From: Betaproteobacteria bacterium
GTDB lineage: Bacteria; Pseudomonadota; Gammaproteobacteria; Burkholderiales; Casimicrobiaceae
NCBI GenBank assembly: GCA_013298455.1
Contig: JAAFHR010000006.1
Span: 1-22,362, forward strand
DNA: 22,362 nt
Direction: 5' to 3'
Of this stretch, positions 16,647-22,362 are shown in pieces (positions within the stretch are counted from its first letter, which is position 1; the number at the start of each line of letters is the position of its first letter). Position numbers and translations under genes: made by a program. The notes beneath the pieces are model-generated. The model was given only the letters and a program-made list of their open reading frames with translations. It was not told where the DNA came from and searched no databases.

Positions 16647-17081
16647 TCATACCGACAGCCCGGCGAGCTCCGCCGGAGGGTCTTCGCGATACGAGCGCTG
16701 TGCCAGCTCAACTTCAGCGGCCCAGCCAGCTTCGCTCCACAGCTCGAAGCGACCGTTGGTGCCAACCATTTGCACTTTGCGATCAAGTTTCGCGTAGTCG
16801 CGCAACTCCGGGGTCAACAGGATCCGCCCATCGGTGTCAACGTCGTAATCGTTTTGCAGGCCCAGCCACAGCCGCTGCATGGCTTTGATGCGTGGATTGA
16901 GATTGGGAAGCGCCGAGACGCGTTGCGCGAAGCCTTCCCAATCAGCGCCGCGAAAGAGCAGCAGGCAGCCACTCGGGTCGGCAGTCACTGTGATTCGGCT
17001 CGTCAAAACCTCGCGGTAACGCGTCGGAATGGTCAAACGACCCTTCGCGTCCATCGAAAGTAGTGAAGCACCGGTAAGCAT
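16647..17081 (-). CDS. mraZ: Transcriptional regulator MraZ
   Basis: MraZ is an AbrB-like, swapped-hairpin DNA-binding protein that in E. coli represses its own dcw operon. The 144-aa product has two repeats of the MraZ fold: residues about 10-18 (MDAKGRLTI) and a second around DTDGRILLTPELRDYA, followed by VGTNGRFELWSE. ATG at 17081 is chosen because it gives the usual MLTGASLLSMDAKGR start; an upstream TTG at 17108 would add nine residues. There is no visible Shine-Dalgarno sequence in front of the ATG, and a -10-like GATAAT lies only 7 bp away, so the start region is unusual. It is the first gene of the cluster, with box-like repeats directly upstream. Confidence 0.96.
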   Translation of the reverse strand: MLTGASLLSMDAKGRLTIPTRYREVLTSRITVTADPSGCLLLFRGADWEGFAQRVSALPNLNPRIKAMQRLWLGLQNDYDVDTDGRILLTPELRDYAKLDRKVQMVGTNGRFELWSEAGWAAEVELAQRSYREDPPAELAGLSV

Positions 17082-17088
17082 GCGGGAA

Positions 17089-17117
17089 ATTATCCCACTT
17101 TTTTCCAATAACTAACA
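17089..17117 (-). promoter_or_regulatory. MraZ-box-like repeats (10-bp phased) and -10-like element upstream of mraZ
   Basis: On the minus strand TGTTA (17113-17117), TGGAA (17103-17107) and TGGGA (17093-17097) occur at exact 10-bp steps directly before mraZ. E. coli MraZ is reported to bind TGGGN repeats separated by 5-nt spacers, the same 10-bp phase. Two AAAAGTG copies spaced by 20 bp overlap them. GATAAT (17089-17094) resembles a -10 hexamer and overlaps the last box. The repeats are seen; autorepression is inferred by analogy, and the first repeat is a poor match. Confidence 0.6.
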
Positions 17118-17120
17118 CTT

Positions 17121-17129
17121 TTATTCACA
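17121..17129 (+). promoter_or_regulatory. DnaA-box match TTATTCACA
   Basis: This site is a perfect match to the TTATNCACA DnaA-box consensus. It lies about 40 bp upstream of the mraZ start, next to the MraZ-like repeats and inside an AT-rich stretch. A second perfect match is at 17234 and a one-mismatch site (TTACGCACA) at 17179-17187, all in the same orientation. DnaA binding is inferred. Confidence 0.45.
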
Positions 17130-17201
17130 AACTTCGTGAAATCGCAAAAAAGCAGAATTGTTATTGTTTTTCAGTAATTTACGCACACTCGCTAAAGTGG
17201 T

Positions 17202-17215
17202 TTTTTCATGAAAAA
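17202..17215. repeat. 14-bp perfect palindrome
   Basis: TTTTTCATGAAAAA is a perfect palindrome in the AT-rich non-coding stretch about 120 bp upstream of mraZ. It could be a dimeric regulator site or only reflect the AT richness. No further clue to function was seen. Confidence 0.35.
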
Positions 17216-17233
17216 TTCAATAAAAATAGTGAG

Positions 17234-17242
17234 TTATGCACA
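17234..17242 (+). promoter_or_regulatory. DnaA-box match TTATGCACA
   Basis: This is a second perfect match to TTATNCACA. On the minus strand it falls between TTCACA (17245-17250) and TATTTT (17223-17228), which are 16 bp apart and could be a weak sigma-70 promoter reading towards mraZ. If so, DnaA bound here would block or modulate the promoter. Both the promoter and the regulation are tentative. Confidence 0.45.
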
Positions 17243-17340
17243 GTTGTGAAAGTGAATTCTCGCGGCTCGAAATGGGTGGTTTTTTCGACCTTTCGGCTTT
17301 GTGGTCGTGTTTCGGTGCGTGGCGAGTGCAAATCAGCGGC

Positions 17341-17361
17341 TAAAACGCCGAAAAACGGCGT
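17341..17361 (-). terminator. Small terminator-like hairpin downstream of egtD
   Basis: On the minus strand ACGCCG and CGGCGT (17356-17361 and 17345-17350) pair around a TTTTT loop and are followed by TTTA. The stem is only 6 bp, so it would be a modest terminator. It could help insulate mraZ from egtD read-through. Confidence 0.35.
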
Positions 17362-17409
17362 AAAAGACCTCTGGTTTCGAAGTGAAAAGCGATGGGCTAG
17401 ACAAGAAAC

Positions 17410-17429
17410 AGCCATTTCTTTCAATGGCT
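17410..17429 (-). terminator. Hairpin AGCCATT/AATGGCT downstream of egtD
   Basis: AGCCATT (17410-17416) and AATGGCT (17423-17429) form a 7-bp stem with a 6-nt loop, about 160 bp past the egtD stop. The minus strand continues GTTTCTTG, an imperfect U-rich tail. It is a weak terminator candidate or a 3'-end hairpin. Confidence 0.3.
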
Positions 17430-17586
17430 TGATTCATATGGGCTTGCCGTACTTCGGATTGATTTTCACCTAAGCGATGAAACGGCTCGTAGCCCAGACA
17501 GACGTTGGCATTGAAGAAAAAAGTTGCTTTTATCGTTGGCAGGGCGGCTAACTTCACCGGAACGGTCGCGAGAATTCGTCAAAAAA

Positions 17587-18588
17587 CTAGTTTTTCGCAT
17601 AAAAAACGTTGAAATCGCGCTTTTCGTCTTGCCAGAGCTTCGGGCTGCGAAACCCGGCTTCGTGCAAGATCGCTTCGAATTGTTCGGGTGAATATTTGTA
17701 CGAGTTTTCGGTGTGAATTCGCTCGCCCGCTGTGAAGGCACGAACCTCGCCGCGCACATGAATTTTCACGGCGCGCCTGGCTTCCAAATGCATCTCAATC
17801 CGGCCCATCGCTTCGTTGTAGAAACCGCGATGCTGCCAATCGTTCACATCGAAATCACAGCCGAGCAAACGATTGACGTTTCGGAGGGCGTTGAGGTTAA
17901 ACGCCGCCGTCACGCCGAGCGCATCATCGTAGGCCGCATCGAGCCGCGCCTTGTCTTTCTTTGCATCGACGCCGATCAGCAAACCACAGTCGTGGGTGAC
18001 GCAGTGCGCACGAATTTGTTTGAGAAACCACACCGCATCATCGGGTAAAAAATTGCCAATCGACGAGCCCGGATAGAAAAAAACCGTGGGCTGTTTTTCG
18101 ATCACAGCGGTCACATCGAGCACCCGAGAAAAATCAGTGACCAACCCGAAGAGCTCGGGTGCATCAGCGTTTCCCGCGAGGCGAGAGAGCGCATCATTGA
18201 GCGCACTCTCTGAAATATCAACGCCCACATAGCGCGAAGGTTTGAGTGCAGCGAACCACTTTTCCGCCTTCACCGAATCCCCGGAACCGAGATCGACAAA
18301 CTGCTTTCCGCTACCAATGACGGCTGCAATCTCGCGGCGAAATTTCTCGAAGATCGCCGCTTCGGTGCGCGTCGGGTAGTACTCATCGGTGAGCACGATG
18401 GCGTTGTAGAGCGTTGAGCCCAGCGCGTCGTAGAAAAACTTCGGCGACAAGCTCGCAGCGGGCGCGAGCAAGCCCTTTGCCAAGGCATCAAGTTCGGCCT
18501 TGGTATCTAGCTTCAAGGCATTGATGAGTGTGAAGCTGTTGTCGGAGAGCGAAGCTGGTTTGTGTGATGTGACTAGGCGATGGGGCAT
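17587..18588 (-). CDS. egtD: L-histidine N-alpha-methyltransferase EgtD
   Basis: EgtD trimethylates L-histidine with three S-adenosylmethionine molecules to give hercynine, the first step of ergothioneine synthesis in the cytoplasm. The 333-aa product (mycobacterial EgtD is about 321) has KFFYDALGSTLYNAI (50-64) and DEYYPTRTEA, the SAM motif VDLGSGDS (98-105), FYPGSSIGNF (171-180) with the asparagine used in histidine binding, AFNLNALRNVNR, and HTENSYKYS (292-300), whose E294 and S296 match the Glu/Ser pair that holds the histidine imidazole in the mycobacterial enzyme. GGAGA lies about 10 nt upstream of the ATG. It follows egtB after a 223-bp gap carrying a REP-like pair. Confidence 0.96.
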   Translation of the reverse strand: MPHRLVTSHKPASLSDNSFTLINALKLDTKAELDALAKGLLAPAASLSPKFFYDALGSTLYNAIVLTDEYYPTRTEAAIFEKFRREIAAVIGSGKQFVDLGSGDSVKAEKWFAALKPSRYVGVDISESALNDALSRLAGNADAPELFGLVTDFSRVLDVTAVIEKQPTVFFYPGSSIGNFLPDDAVWFLKQIRAHCVTHDCGLLIGVDAKKDKARLDAAYDDALGVTAAFNLNALRNVNRLLGCDFDVNDWQHRGFYNEAMGRIEMHLEARRAVKIHVRGEVRAFTAGERIHTENSYKYSPEQFEAILHEAGFRSPKLWQDEKRDFNVFYAKN

Positions 18589-18611
18589 AGATCATTGTCT
18601 CCGAAGCGAGG

Positions 18612-18630
18612 GAGGGGAGTTTGTCCCCTC
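18612..18630. repeat. Alternative hairpin competing with the left REP stem
   Basis: GAGGGGA (18612-18618) is perfectly complementary to TCCCCTC (18624-18630) with a 5-nt loop. The second arm shares bases with the left REP stem, so the two hairpins exclude each other. It lies about 25 bp before the egtD start in the egtB-egtD transcript, close to its ribosome site. Confidence 0.4.
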
Positions 18631-18780
18631 TCCCGCAAACGGGAGAGGGTTAGGGTGAGGGTGTCTCGGCGAAACTGTAGCCTTTGTTGGTGCAATTGGT
18701 CTGCGCGCCGCTCTGTCGTTAAATCTTTGCAACGCCACACACCCTCATCCCCAACCCTTCTCCCGCCTGCAGGAGAAGGG
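18625..18780. repeat. Inverted pair of REP-like palindromes between egtB and egtD
   Basis: The left unit has CCCTCTCCC and GGGAGAGGG (18626-18634, 18641-18649; 6-nt loop) followed by TTAGGGTGAGGGTG. The right unit is its inverted counterpart: CACCCTCATCCCCAACCC, then CCCTTCTCC and GGAGAAGGG (18755-18763, 18772-18780). About 75 bp of unrelated sequence lie between. This CCCTCTCCC...GGGAGAGGG-TTAGGGTGAGGG pattern is a familiar dispersed palindromic repeat of proteobacterial genomes. The arrangement resembles a BIME or a small non-autonomous element; no transposase is nearby. Confidence 0.75.
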
Positions 18781-18811
18781 AGCCAGTCGCGCGTGAGGCA
18801 GATAGCACCAC

Positions 18812-20080
18812 TCACCGCGCCAAACGAATTCCCGAAAACTGCCAGCGCTTTTCGGGTTGAAAAAAGTTGCGGTAGGTGGATCGCTCTGCGCGGGCGTGAC
18901 CGCTGGGCGTGGCGCACGAACTGCCTCGCAAAACGAATTGATTGCACATGAATTTGCCGTTGTACTCGCCCACAGCGCCCGCTGCGGTTTTGAAACCGGG
19001 ATAGCCCAAATACGCAGAGGCCGTCCATTGCCAAACGTGGTCGTGCAGTTGCTTAATCTCGCTGCGGCCGCTGGTGGCTGCGTGCTCCCACTCGGCCTCG
19101 GTGGGAAGGCGTGCGTCAGCCCATCGCGCGTACGCATCAGCTTCAAAAAAACTCACGTGACAGACCGGCGCATCAAGCTGCAATTTGCGCGATCCGCCGA
19201 GCGTGAATTCACTCCATTCACCGTCTGAGTCATCGCGCCAATACAGCGGCGCTCGCCACCCGCCGCGCTGCACTGCGTCGAAACCTTCGGAGAGCCACAG
19301 CTCGTGTCGCGTGTAGCCGCCATCGGCCACGAACGTCAAAAATTCGCGATTGGTGATCAAACGATTGGCGATCGTGAAGGGCTCGCAAAACACACGATGT
19401 CGCGGTAATTCGTTGTCGAACGCGAAGCCCTGTGGATCGGCCCTTACATCATGTCCGATTTCAATCAAACCGCCGTCAAACTTCTCGAATCGGAGTGACA
19501 GATCGACCATCGGTTTTGGATGAACGAGCGCGTCGGAATAGACCGGTGCAGTGGGGTTGAGCGAGAACAAATGCTTCAAATCGGTGAGCATCAATTCCTG
19601 ATGTTGTTGCTCGTGATTAATGCCCAGCGTCACGAGCGCGGCGATCGTTTCTAAATCAATCGTTTCATCGAGCAAAAGCGCCCGCATGGCTCGATCCACG
19701 TGCGAGCGATACGCCAAGACGTGCTCGAGTGTTGGTCGCGTCACGAGGCCGCGCTCCGGTCGCGGATGTCGCTCACCGACTGCGTGGTAATAGCTGTTGA
19801 AGAGCACCTTGAATTGCGGATCAAACGCGACATAGCCTGCTCGAAATTCGCTGAGTAAAAACGTCTCAAAAAACCACGTGATGTGCGCCAAATGCCATTT
19901 GATCGGACTCGCGTCGGGCATCGATTGCGCTTGGCAATCCTCGGGCGACAGCGGCGCAGCTAGCGCGAGCGATGCCGCGCGACAGCGCTCAAAAGCGTCA
20001 ACCAGTGCGGTGCGTTCATCGGCGCTGCGAGCGGCCTTGGGCGAGGTCGCTACGAGCTTCACGGCGTGGGATGGTTTCAT
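18812..20080 (-). CDS. egtB: Ergothioneine sulfoxide synthase EgtB
   Basis: EgtB is a non-heme iron enzyme that uses oxygen to join a thiol donor to hercynine, giving a sulfoxide. The 422-aa product has an N-terminal DinB-like four-helix domain with iron ligands H66 (WHLAH), H156 and H160 (HEQQHQE), and a C-terminal formylglycine-generating-enzyme/sulfatase-modifying fold ending YRNFFQPEKRWQFSGIRLAR. Because egtA and egtC are not next to it, it may use cysteine instead of gamma-glutamylcysteine, as some bacterial EgtB do; this is inference. ATG at 20080 is chosen on family length but lacks a Shine-Dalgarno sequence; an in-frame ATG at 20149 has GGAGGG seven bases upstream and would add 23 Arg-rich residues. 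Confidence 0.94.
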   Translation of the reverse strand: MKPSHAVKLVATSPKAARSADERTALVDAFERCRAASLALAAPLSPEDCQAQSMPDASPIKWHLAHITWFFETFLLSEFRAGYVAFDPQFKVLFNSYYHAVGERHPRPERGLVTRPTLEHVLAYRSHVDRAMRALLLDETIDLETIAALVTLGINHEQQHQELMLTDLKHLFSLNPTAPVYSDALVHPKPMVDLSLRFEKFDGGLIEIGHDVRADPQGFAFDNELPRHRVFCEPFTIANRLITNREFLTFVADGGYTRHELWLSEGFDAVQRGGWRAPLYWRDDSDGEWSEFTLGGSRKLQLDAPVCHVSFFEADAYARWADARLPTEAEWEHAATSGRSEIKQLHDHVWQWTASAYLGYPGFKTAAGAVGEYNGKFMCNQFVLRGSSCATPSGHARAERSTYRNFFQPEKRWQFSGIRLAR

Positions 20081-20111
20081 AGGCGAATTCTGGTGCAAGC
20101 AATGAGTGCGA

Positions 20112-20180
20112 TGATTGGTCGAACAGACGCGCCGTCTCCTTACGGACATCGTCGCGCCCTCCGTTTTACTCTGATTGGTC
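20112..20180 (+). repeat. Direct repeat TGATTGGTC in the egtB/hydrolase divergent region
   Basis: TGATTGGTC occurs at 20112-20120 and again at 20172-20180, exactly 60 bp apart, in the 174-bp region between the divergent egtB and hydrolase starts. This could be a pair of operator half-sites controlling either side, or chance. No clear sigma-70 promoter was found for the hydrolase; TTGAGC (20223-20228) with TTACGA 17 bp later is only a weak candidate. Confidence 0.35.
20157..20162 (-). promoter_or_regulatory. Shine-Dalgarno site supporting a longer EgtB start
   Basis: The minus strand reads GGAGGG, then 7 nt, then ATG at 20149 in frame with egtB. This is the best ribosome site near the gene and argues for translation from 20149 despite the atypical, AGG/AGA-containing N-terminal codons it would add. 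Confidence 0.45.
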
Positions 20181-20254
20181 ACGTGCCCGATTTCCATCCA
20201 CGTAGCACTACGCCAGCGGCTTTTGAGCTGCTGACGCTGCTACGCTTACGACCT

Positions 20255-21175
20255 ATGACTACGTCCCGACCCCATCGCGCTCAAACGCTCACCCTGCGCG
20301 GCCATCGCGTGCAATGTTTAACCTGGGGCGATCCGTCGCAGCCGCCAGTATTGATGTTGCACGGCTGGATGGACGTTGCGGCGTCCTTTCAGTTTTTAGT
20401 CGATGCAATGGCAGATGATCGCTTCGTGATCGCGCCAGATCAGCGCGGTTACGGCGGCACGGATTGGACGCGCGAAACGGCGGGCGGCTATTGGTTCGCG
20501 GAATACGTGGCTGATCTTGAGGCGGTGATCGATCATTTTTCACCCGATGCGCCGATTGATTTAGTAGGGCACAGTTTGGGTGGCAACGTGTGCTCGATGT
20601 ACGCAGGGCTGCGGCCCCATCGCGTGCGGCGTTTAGTCTCGCTCGATGGCTTTGGGATTCCCGCATCGTCGGCGAGCAAAGCGCCTGCGCAGTTTCGCAA
20701 ATGGCTTGATGCGATCAAGGTACCGAGCACGCTTTCAAGCTATGAATCGCTCAGTAAGGTTGCGGATCGATTGCAGAAAAACAATTCGCGTCTGCGCCGA
20801 GACCGCGCCGAATGGCTCGCTGCGCACTGGGCATCGAAACAAGCCGATGGTCGCTGGCATTTGCTCGCTGATCCAGCCCATAAATTACCGTTTCCAACGA
20901 CGTATCGTTTAGATGAAGCCATCGCCATTTGGAGCGAAGTGACGGCGCCCACGCTGTGGATTGGTGCGAGCGAATCCGAGGCGAAGCAGTGGAATGGCTA
21001 CACCGATGACACGGTCGTGCCGAGCTCGCGCGAAGGGCATGTGCTGGGTACCTTTGCGTCGCGGCTTGCCGCGTTTCGCGACATTGAGTTTCGCGTCGTT
21101 CAACGTGCCGGACACATGCTGCATCACGACGAGCCCGAAGCGGTGGCGGCGCTGGTCGAAGCGCATCTTCGGTGA
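20255..21175 (+). CDS. Alpha/beta hydrolase, possibly serine-hydrolase-like (SERHL) type
   Basis: This 306-aa protein has the alpha/beta-hydrolase fold: oxyanion-hole motif HGWMD (36-40), PDQRGYGGTD (61-70), the nucleophile elbow GHSLGG (S107) and the catalytic histidine in AGHMLHHD (H287). The usual acid after the penultimate strand is not obvious (sequence LWIGASESEA), so E240, E242 or D131 may serve. There is no signal peptide, so it is probably cytoplasmic. Its stop overlaps the GTG start of an iron/heme/corrinoid-type permease as GTGA, which suggests a joint function such as freeing an imported ligand from an ester-linked carrier; that is speculation. ATG at 20255 is chosen by homology length; upstream in-frame ATGs (20066, 20102) lie inside or next to divergent egtB. 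The substrate is unknown. Confidence 0.88.
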   Translation: MTTSRPHRAQTLTLRGHRVQCLTWGDPSQPPVLMLHGWMDVAASFQFLVDAMADDRFVIAPDQRGYGGTDWTRETAGGYWFAEYVADLEAVIDHFSPDAPIDLVGHSLGGNVCSMYAGLRPHRVRRLVSLDGFGIPASSASKAPAQFRKWLDAIKVPSTLSSYESLSKVADRLQKNNSRLRRDRAEWLAAHWASKQADGRWHLLADPAHKLPFPTTYRLDEAIAIWSEVTAPTLWIGASESEAKQWNGYTDDTVVPSSREGHVLGTFASRLAAFRDIEFRVVQRAGHMLHHDEPEAVAALVEAHLR

Positions 21176-22194
21176 CACCGCGCCGCAGCCCGCGAGTAGC
21201 GGTGATTTTGGCGGCGCTCCTCGTGATCGCGATGACGGTATCGCTGGCTTTCGGCGCGTATCCCATTTCACTCATCGCGCTCCTTCGCGGCGAGCTTGAT
21301 GCCACCGCGATGAACGTGCTCATCGATCTGCGAGCGCCGCGCATTGCAACGGCGTGCGTGGCCGGTGCGGCGTTTGCGTTAGCCGGTGCGGCGCTGCAAG
21401 CCTTGTTCCGAAATCCGTTGGCCGATCCGGGGTTATTGGGCGTGCCGTCGGCGGCGGGATTGGGCGCGGCGATTGCCGTGGTGCTGCTCGCGCCATCCGG
21501 CTGGATGGCGCTGGCGATTTGGCCTGCGGCGATGCTCGGCGCGTTGGTGGCGGTCGCGATTTTGATTGCATTTGCGAGCGGCGCTCGGCAGCTCGGAGCG
21601 CAGGCGACGAGTTCGCTCTTGCTATTGGGTGTTGCGATCAATGCCGCCTGCGGCGCGTCGCTCGCACTCATCACATCCCTCGCGACCGAATCACAGCTGC
21701 GAACCTTGGCGTTTTGGATGCTCGGAAGTTTCGCGAACTTGAGTTGGCCGGTGATCGCTGCGATGGCCTTGAGCAGCGCCCTTGCGGGTCTGTTTTTGCT
21801 CCGCGACGCCAATGCGCTGGGGGCATTGACGCTCGGTGAGCGAACCGCGCGCTCGGTCGGTGTGAATTTGAAACAGCTCCGCATTCGTGTCGCGATTGCC
21901 TGCGCGGTGCTCGTTGCCGTGGTCACAGCGTTTTGCGGCAACGTTGCGTTTGTCGGGCTTGCAGCGCCGCATCTGGCGCGAATGTGGGTCGGTGCGCAGC
22001 AGCGCGGTGTGATGGTCATTTCGATGCTCATCGGCGCGCTCCTTTGTGTGATGGCAGACATCCTTGCGCGGGCGTTAGCTTCTCCGGTTGAGCTGCCCGT
22101 GGGCGCGATCACTTCGATCATCGGTGTGCCGATGCTGGTGTGGCTGGTGCTTCGTTTGTCGCGCGCCTCGTCGATGTCGGGGGCGGCGCGATGA
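21172..22194 (+). CDS. FecCD/BtuC-family ABC transporter permease
   Basis: This is the membrane subunit of a type II ABC importer for iron-siderophore, heme or vitamin B12. The 340-aa protein has roughly nine to ten membrane segments and the family blocks LRAPRIATACVAGAAFALAG, QALFRNPLADPGLLG, GNVAFVGLAAPHLAR (the ATPase-coupling region) and LPVGAITSIIGVPMLVWLV near the C-terminus. The start is GTG inside a GTGA overlap with the hydrolase, and the stop overlaps the next ATG as ATGA. A periplasmic binding protein and an outer-membrane receptor are not in the window, so the substrate cannot be fixed; RNPLADPGLLG is shared by heme and B12 permeases. Confidence 0.94.
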   Translation: MTPRRSPRVAVILAALLVIAMTVSLAFGAYPISLIALLRGELDATAMNVLIDLRAPRIATACVAGAAFALAGAALQALFRNPLADPGLLGVPSAAGLGAAIAVVLLAPSGWMALAIWPAAMLGALVAVAILIAFASGARQLGAQATSSLLLLGVAINAACGASLALITSLATESQLRTLAFWMLGSFANLSWPVIAAMALSSALAGLFLLRDANALGALTLGERTARSVGVNLKQLRIRVAIACAVLVAVVTAFCGNVAFVGLAAPHLARMWVGAQQRGVMVISMLIGALLCVMADILARALASPVELPVGAITSIIGVPMLVWLVLRLSRASSMSGAAR

Positions 22195-22362
22195 ATACGT
22201 CAAACACGTCGAATGCTACGAACGCCCTATTGCGCGTTGTTGATTTGAGTGTTCACGTGGCTGGCGTCCCACTCGTTGAATCGATTAGCTTCGAGATTCA
22301 GACGGGCGAAGTACTGGCGGTTTTGGGTGCGAACGGCGCGGGGAAAAGCACCTTACTCTCGG
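22191..22362 (+). CDS. ABC transporter ATP-binding protein (partial, cut by window end)
   Basis: Only the first 57 codons are present. After a low-complexity Asn/Thr/Ser start (MNTSNTSNATNALL), the sequence gives the beta-strand lead LRVVDLSVHVAG and the Walker A motif GANGAGKST, so it is an ABC ATPase of the FecE/HmuV/BtuD type that powers the permease encoded just upstream. Its ATG forms an ATGA overlap with the permease stop. Q-loop, signature and Walker B lie beyond the window. Confidence 0.93.
   Translation, partial: MNTSNTSNATNALLRVVDLSVHVAGVPLVESISFEIQTGEVLAVLGANGAGKSTLLS

Larger units (their letters stand above)
17109..17586. other. Non-coding stretch between egtD and mraZ
   Basis: No credible gene is seen in this roughly 480-bp gap. 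The short open frames on both strands have no recognisable protein character. The mraZ-proximal part (to about 17240) is distinctly AT-rich with runs of A and T and holds the DnaA-like sites and the palindrome, consistent with a promoter region for the dcw operon. The egtD-proximal part has average composition and two small hairpins that could stop egtD transcription. Confidence 0.7.

Noticed and set aside
16637..16786. N-terminal extension of RsmH from a TTG codon
   Set aside because: It would overlap mraZ in another frame and exceed the family length; ATG at 16636 gives the standard start.
17246..17473. 75-aa plus-strand open frame in the gap upstream of mraZ
   Set aside because: No ribosome site, no recognisable domain, and overlapped by other short frames on the minus strand; best read as non-coding.
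17582..17595. Palindrome AAAAACTAGTTTTT at the egtD stop as a terminator
   Set aside because: It is almost entirely A/T with only CTAG in the centre, so it would not form a stable hairpin despite the T-run after it.
20751..22121. 456-aa minus-strand open frame opposite the hydrolase and permease genes
   Set aside because: Its translation is a low-complexity Ala/Ser/Thr/Arg sequence with no domain features, as expected from the antisense of GC-rich codons; the plus-strand genes have clear family motifs.
1..22362. CRISPR arrays, tRNA or rRNA genes, insertion sequences, prophage or toxin-antitoxin genes
   Set aside because: None was seen; apart from the REP-like pair, no repeat arrays or transposase-like sequence are present, and the genes are core or common accessory functions.

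Overview
The window is a textbook division and cell wall (dcw) cluster of a Gram-negative bacterium, followed by an ergothioneine pair and the start of an iron/heme/corrinoid-type ABC transporter operon. The presence of lpxC (lipid A), a meso-diaminopimelate-type MurE (DNPR motif), an FtsZ tail ending in LEIPTFLRKQAD and the gene order mraZ-rsmH-ftsL-ftsI-murE-murF-mraY-murD-ftsW-murG-murC-ftsQ-ftsA-ftsZ-lpxC all point to a proteobacterium. Beta- is more likely than gammaproteobacterium, but I cannot place it to genus from sequence alone.

Region 1 (about 35-17081, all on the minus strand, so transcription runs from high to low coordinates). Fourteen genes from mraZ to ftsZ are packed almost without gaps; many junctions are ATGA overlaps (rsmH/ftsL, ftsL/ftsI, ftsI/murE, ftsW/murG, murG/murC, ftsQ/ftsA) or 1-11 bp overlaps, indicating one translationally coupled operon. 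It encodes the cytoplasmic and membrane steps of peptidoglycan precursor synthesis (MurE, MurF, MurD, MurC, MraY, MurG), septal synthesis (FtsW, FtsI), and divisome assembly (FtsL, FtsQ, FtsA, FtsZ). murB and ddl, which often sit between murC and ftsQ, are absent; murC overlaps ftsQ directly. The only clear breaks are a 116-bp gap before ftsZ, holding an unusual C-depleted, U/G-rich leader, and a 200-bp gap after ftsZ, holding a good intrinsic terminator ahead of lpxC.

Region 2 (17082-17586) is a roughly 500-bp non-coding stretch upstream of mraZ. Its mraZ-proximal part is AT-rich and carries three 10-bp-phased MraZ-box-like repeats, two perfect DnaA-box matches plus one near match, and a 14-bp palindrome. 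Its distal part has two small hairpins that could end egtD transcription.

Region 3 (17587-20080, minus strand) holds egtB then egtD, the two core ergothioneine enzymes, separated by a pair of REP-like palindromes in inverted orientation. Region 4 (20255-22362, plus strand, divergent from egtB) holds an alpha/beta hydrolase, a FecCD/BtuC-type permease and the first 57 codons of an ABC ATPase, linked by GTGA and ATGA overlaps.

I did not find a wholly new multi-gene system. The least ordinary signals are regulatory: the ftsZ leader (one C in 67 nt of mRNA plus a possible two-tier G-quadruplex) and the combination of MraZ-like and DnaA-like sites upstream of the cluster.
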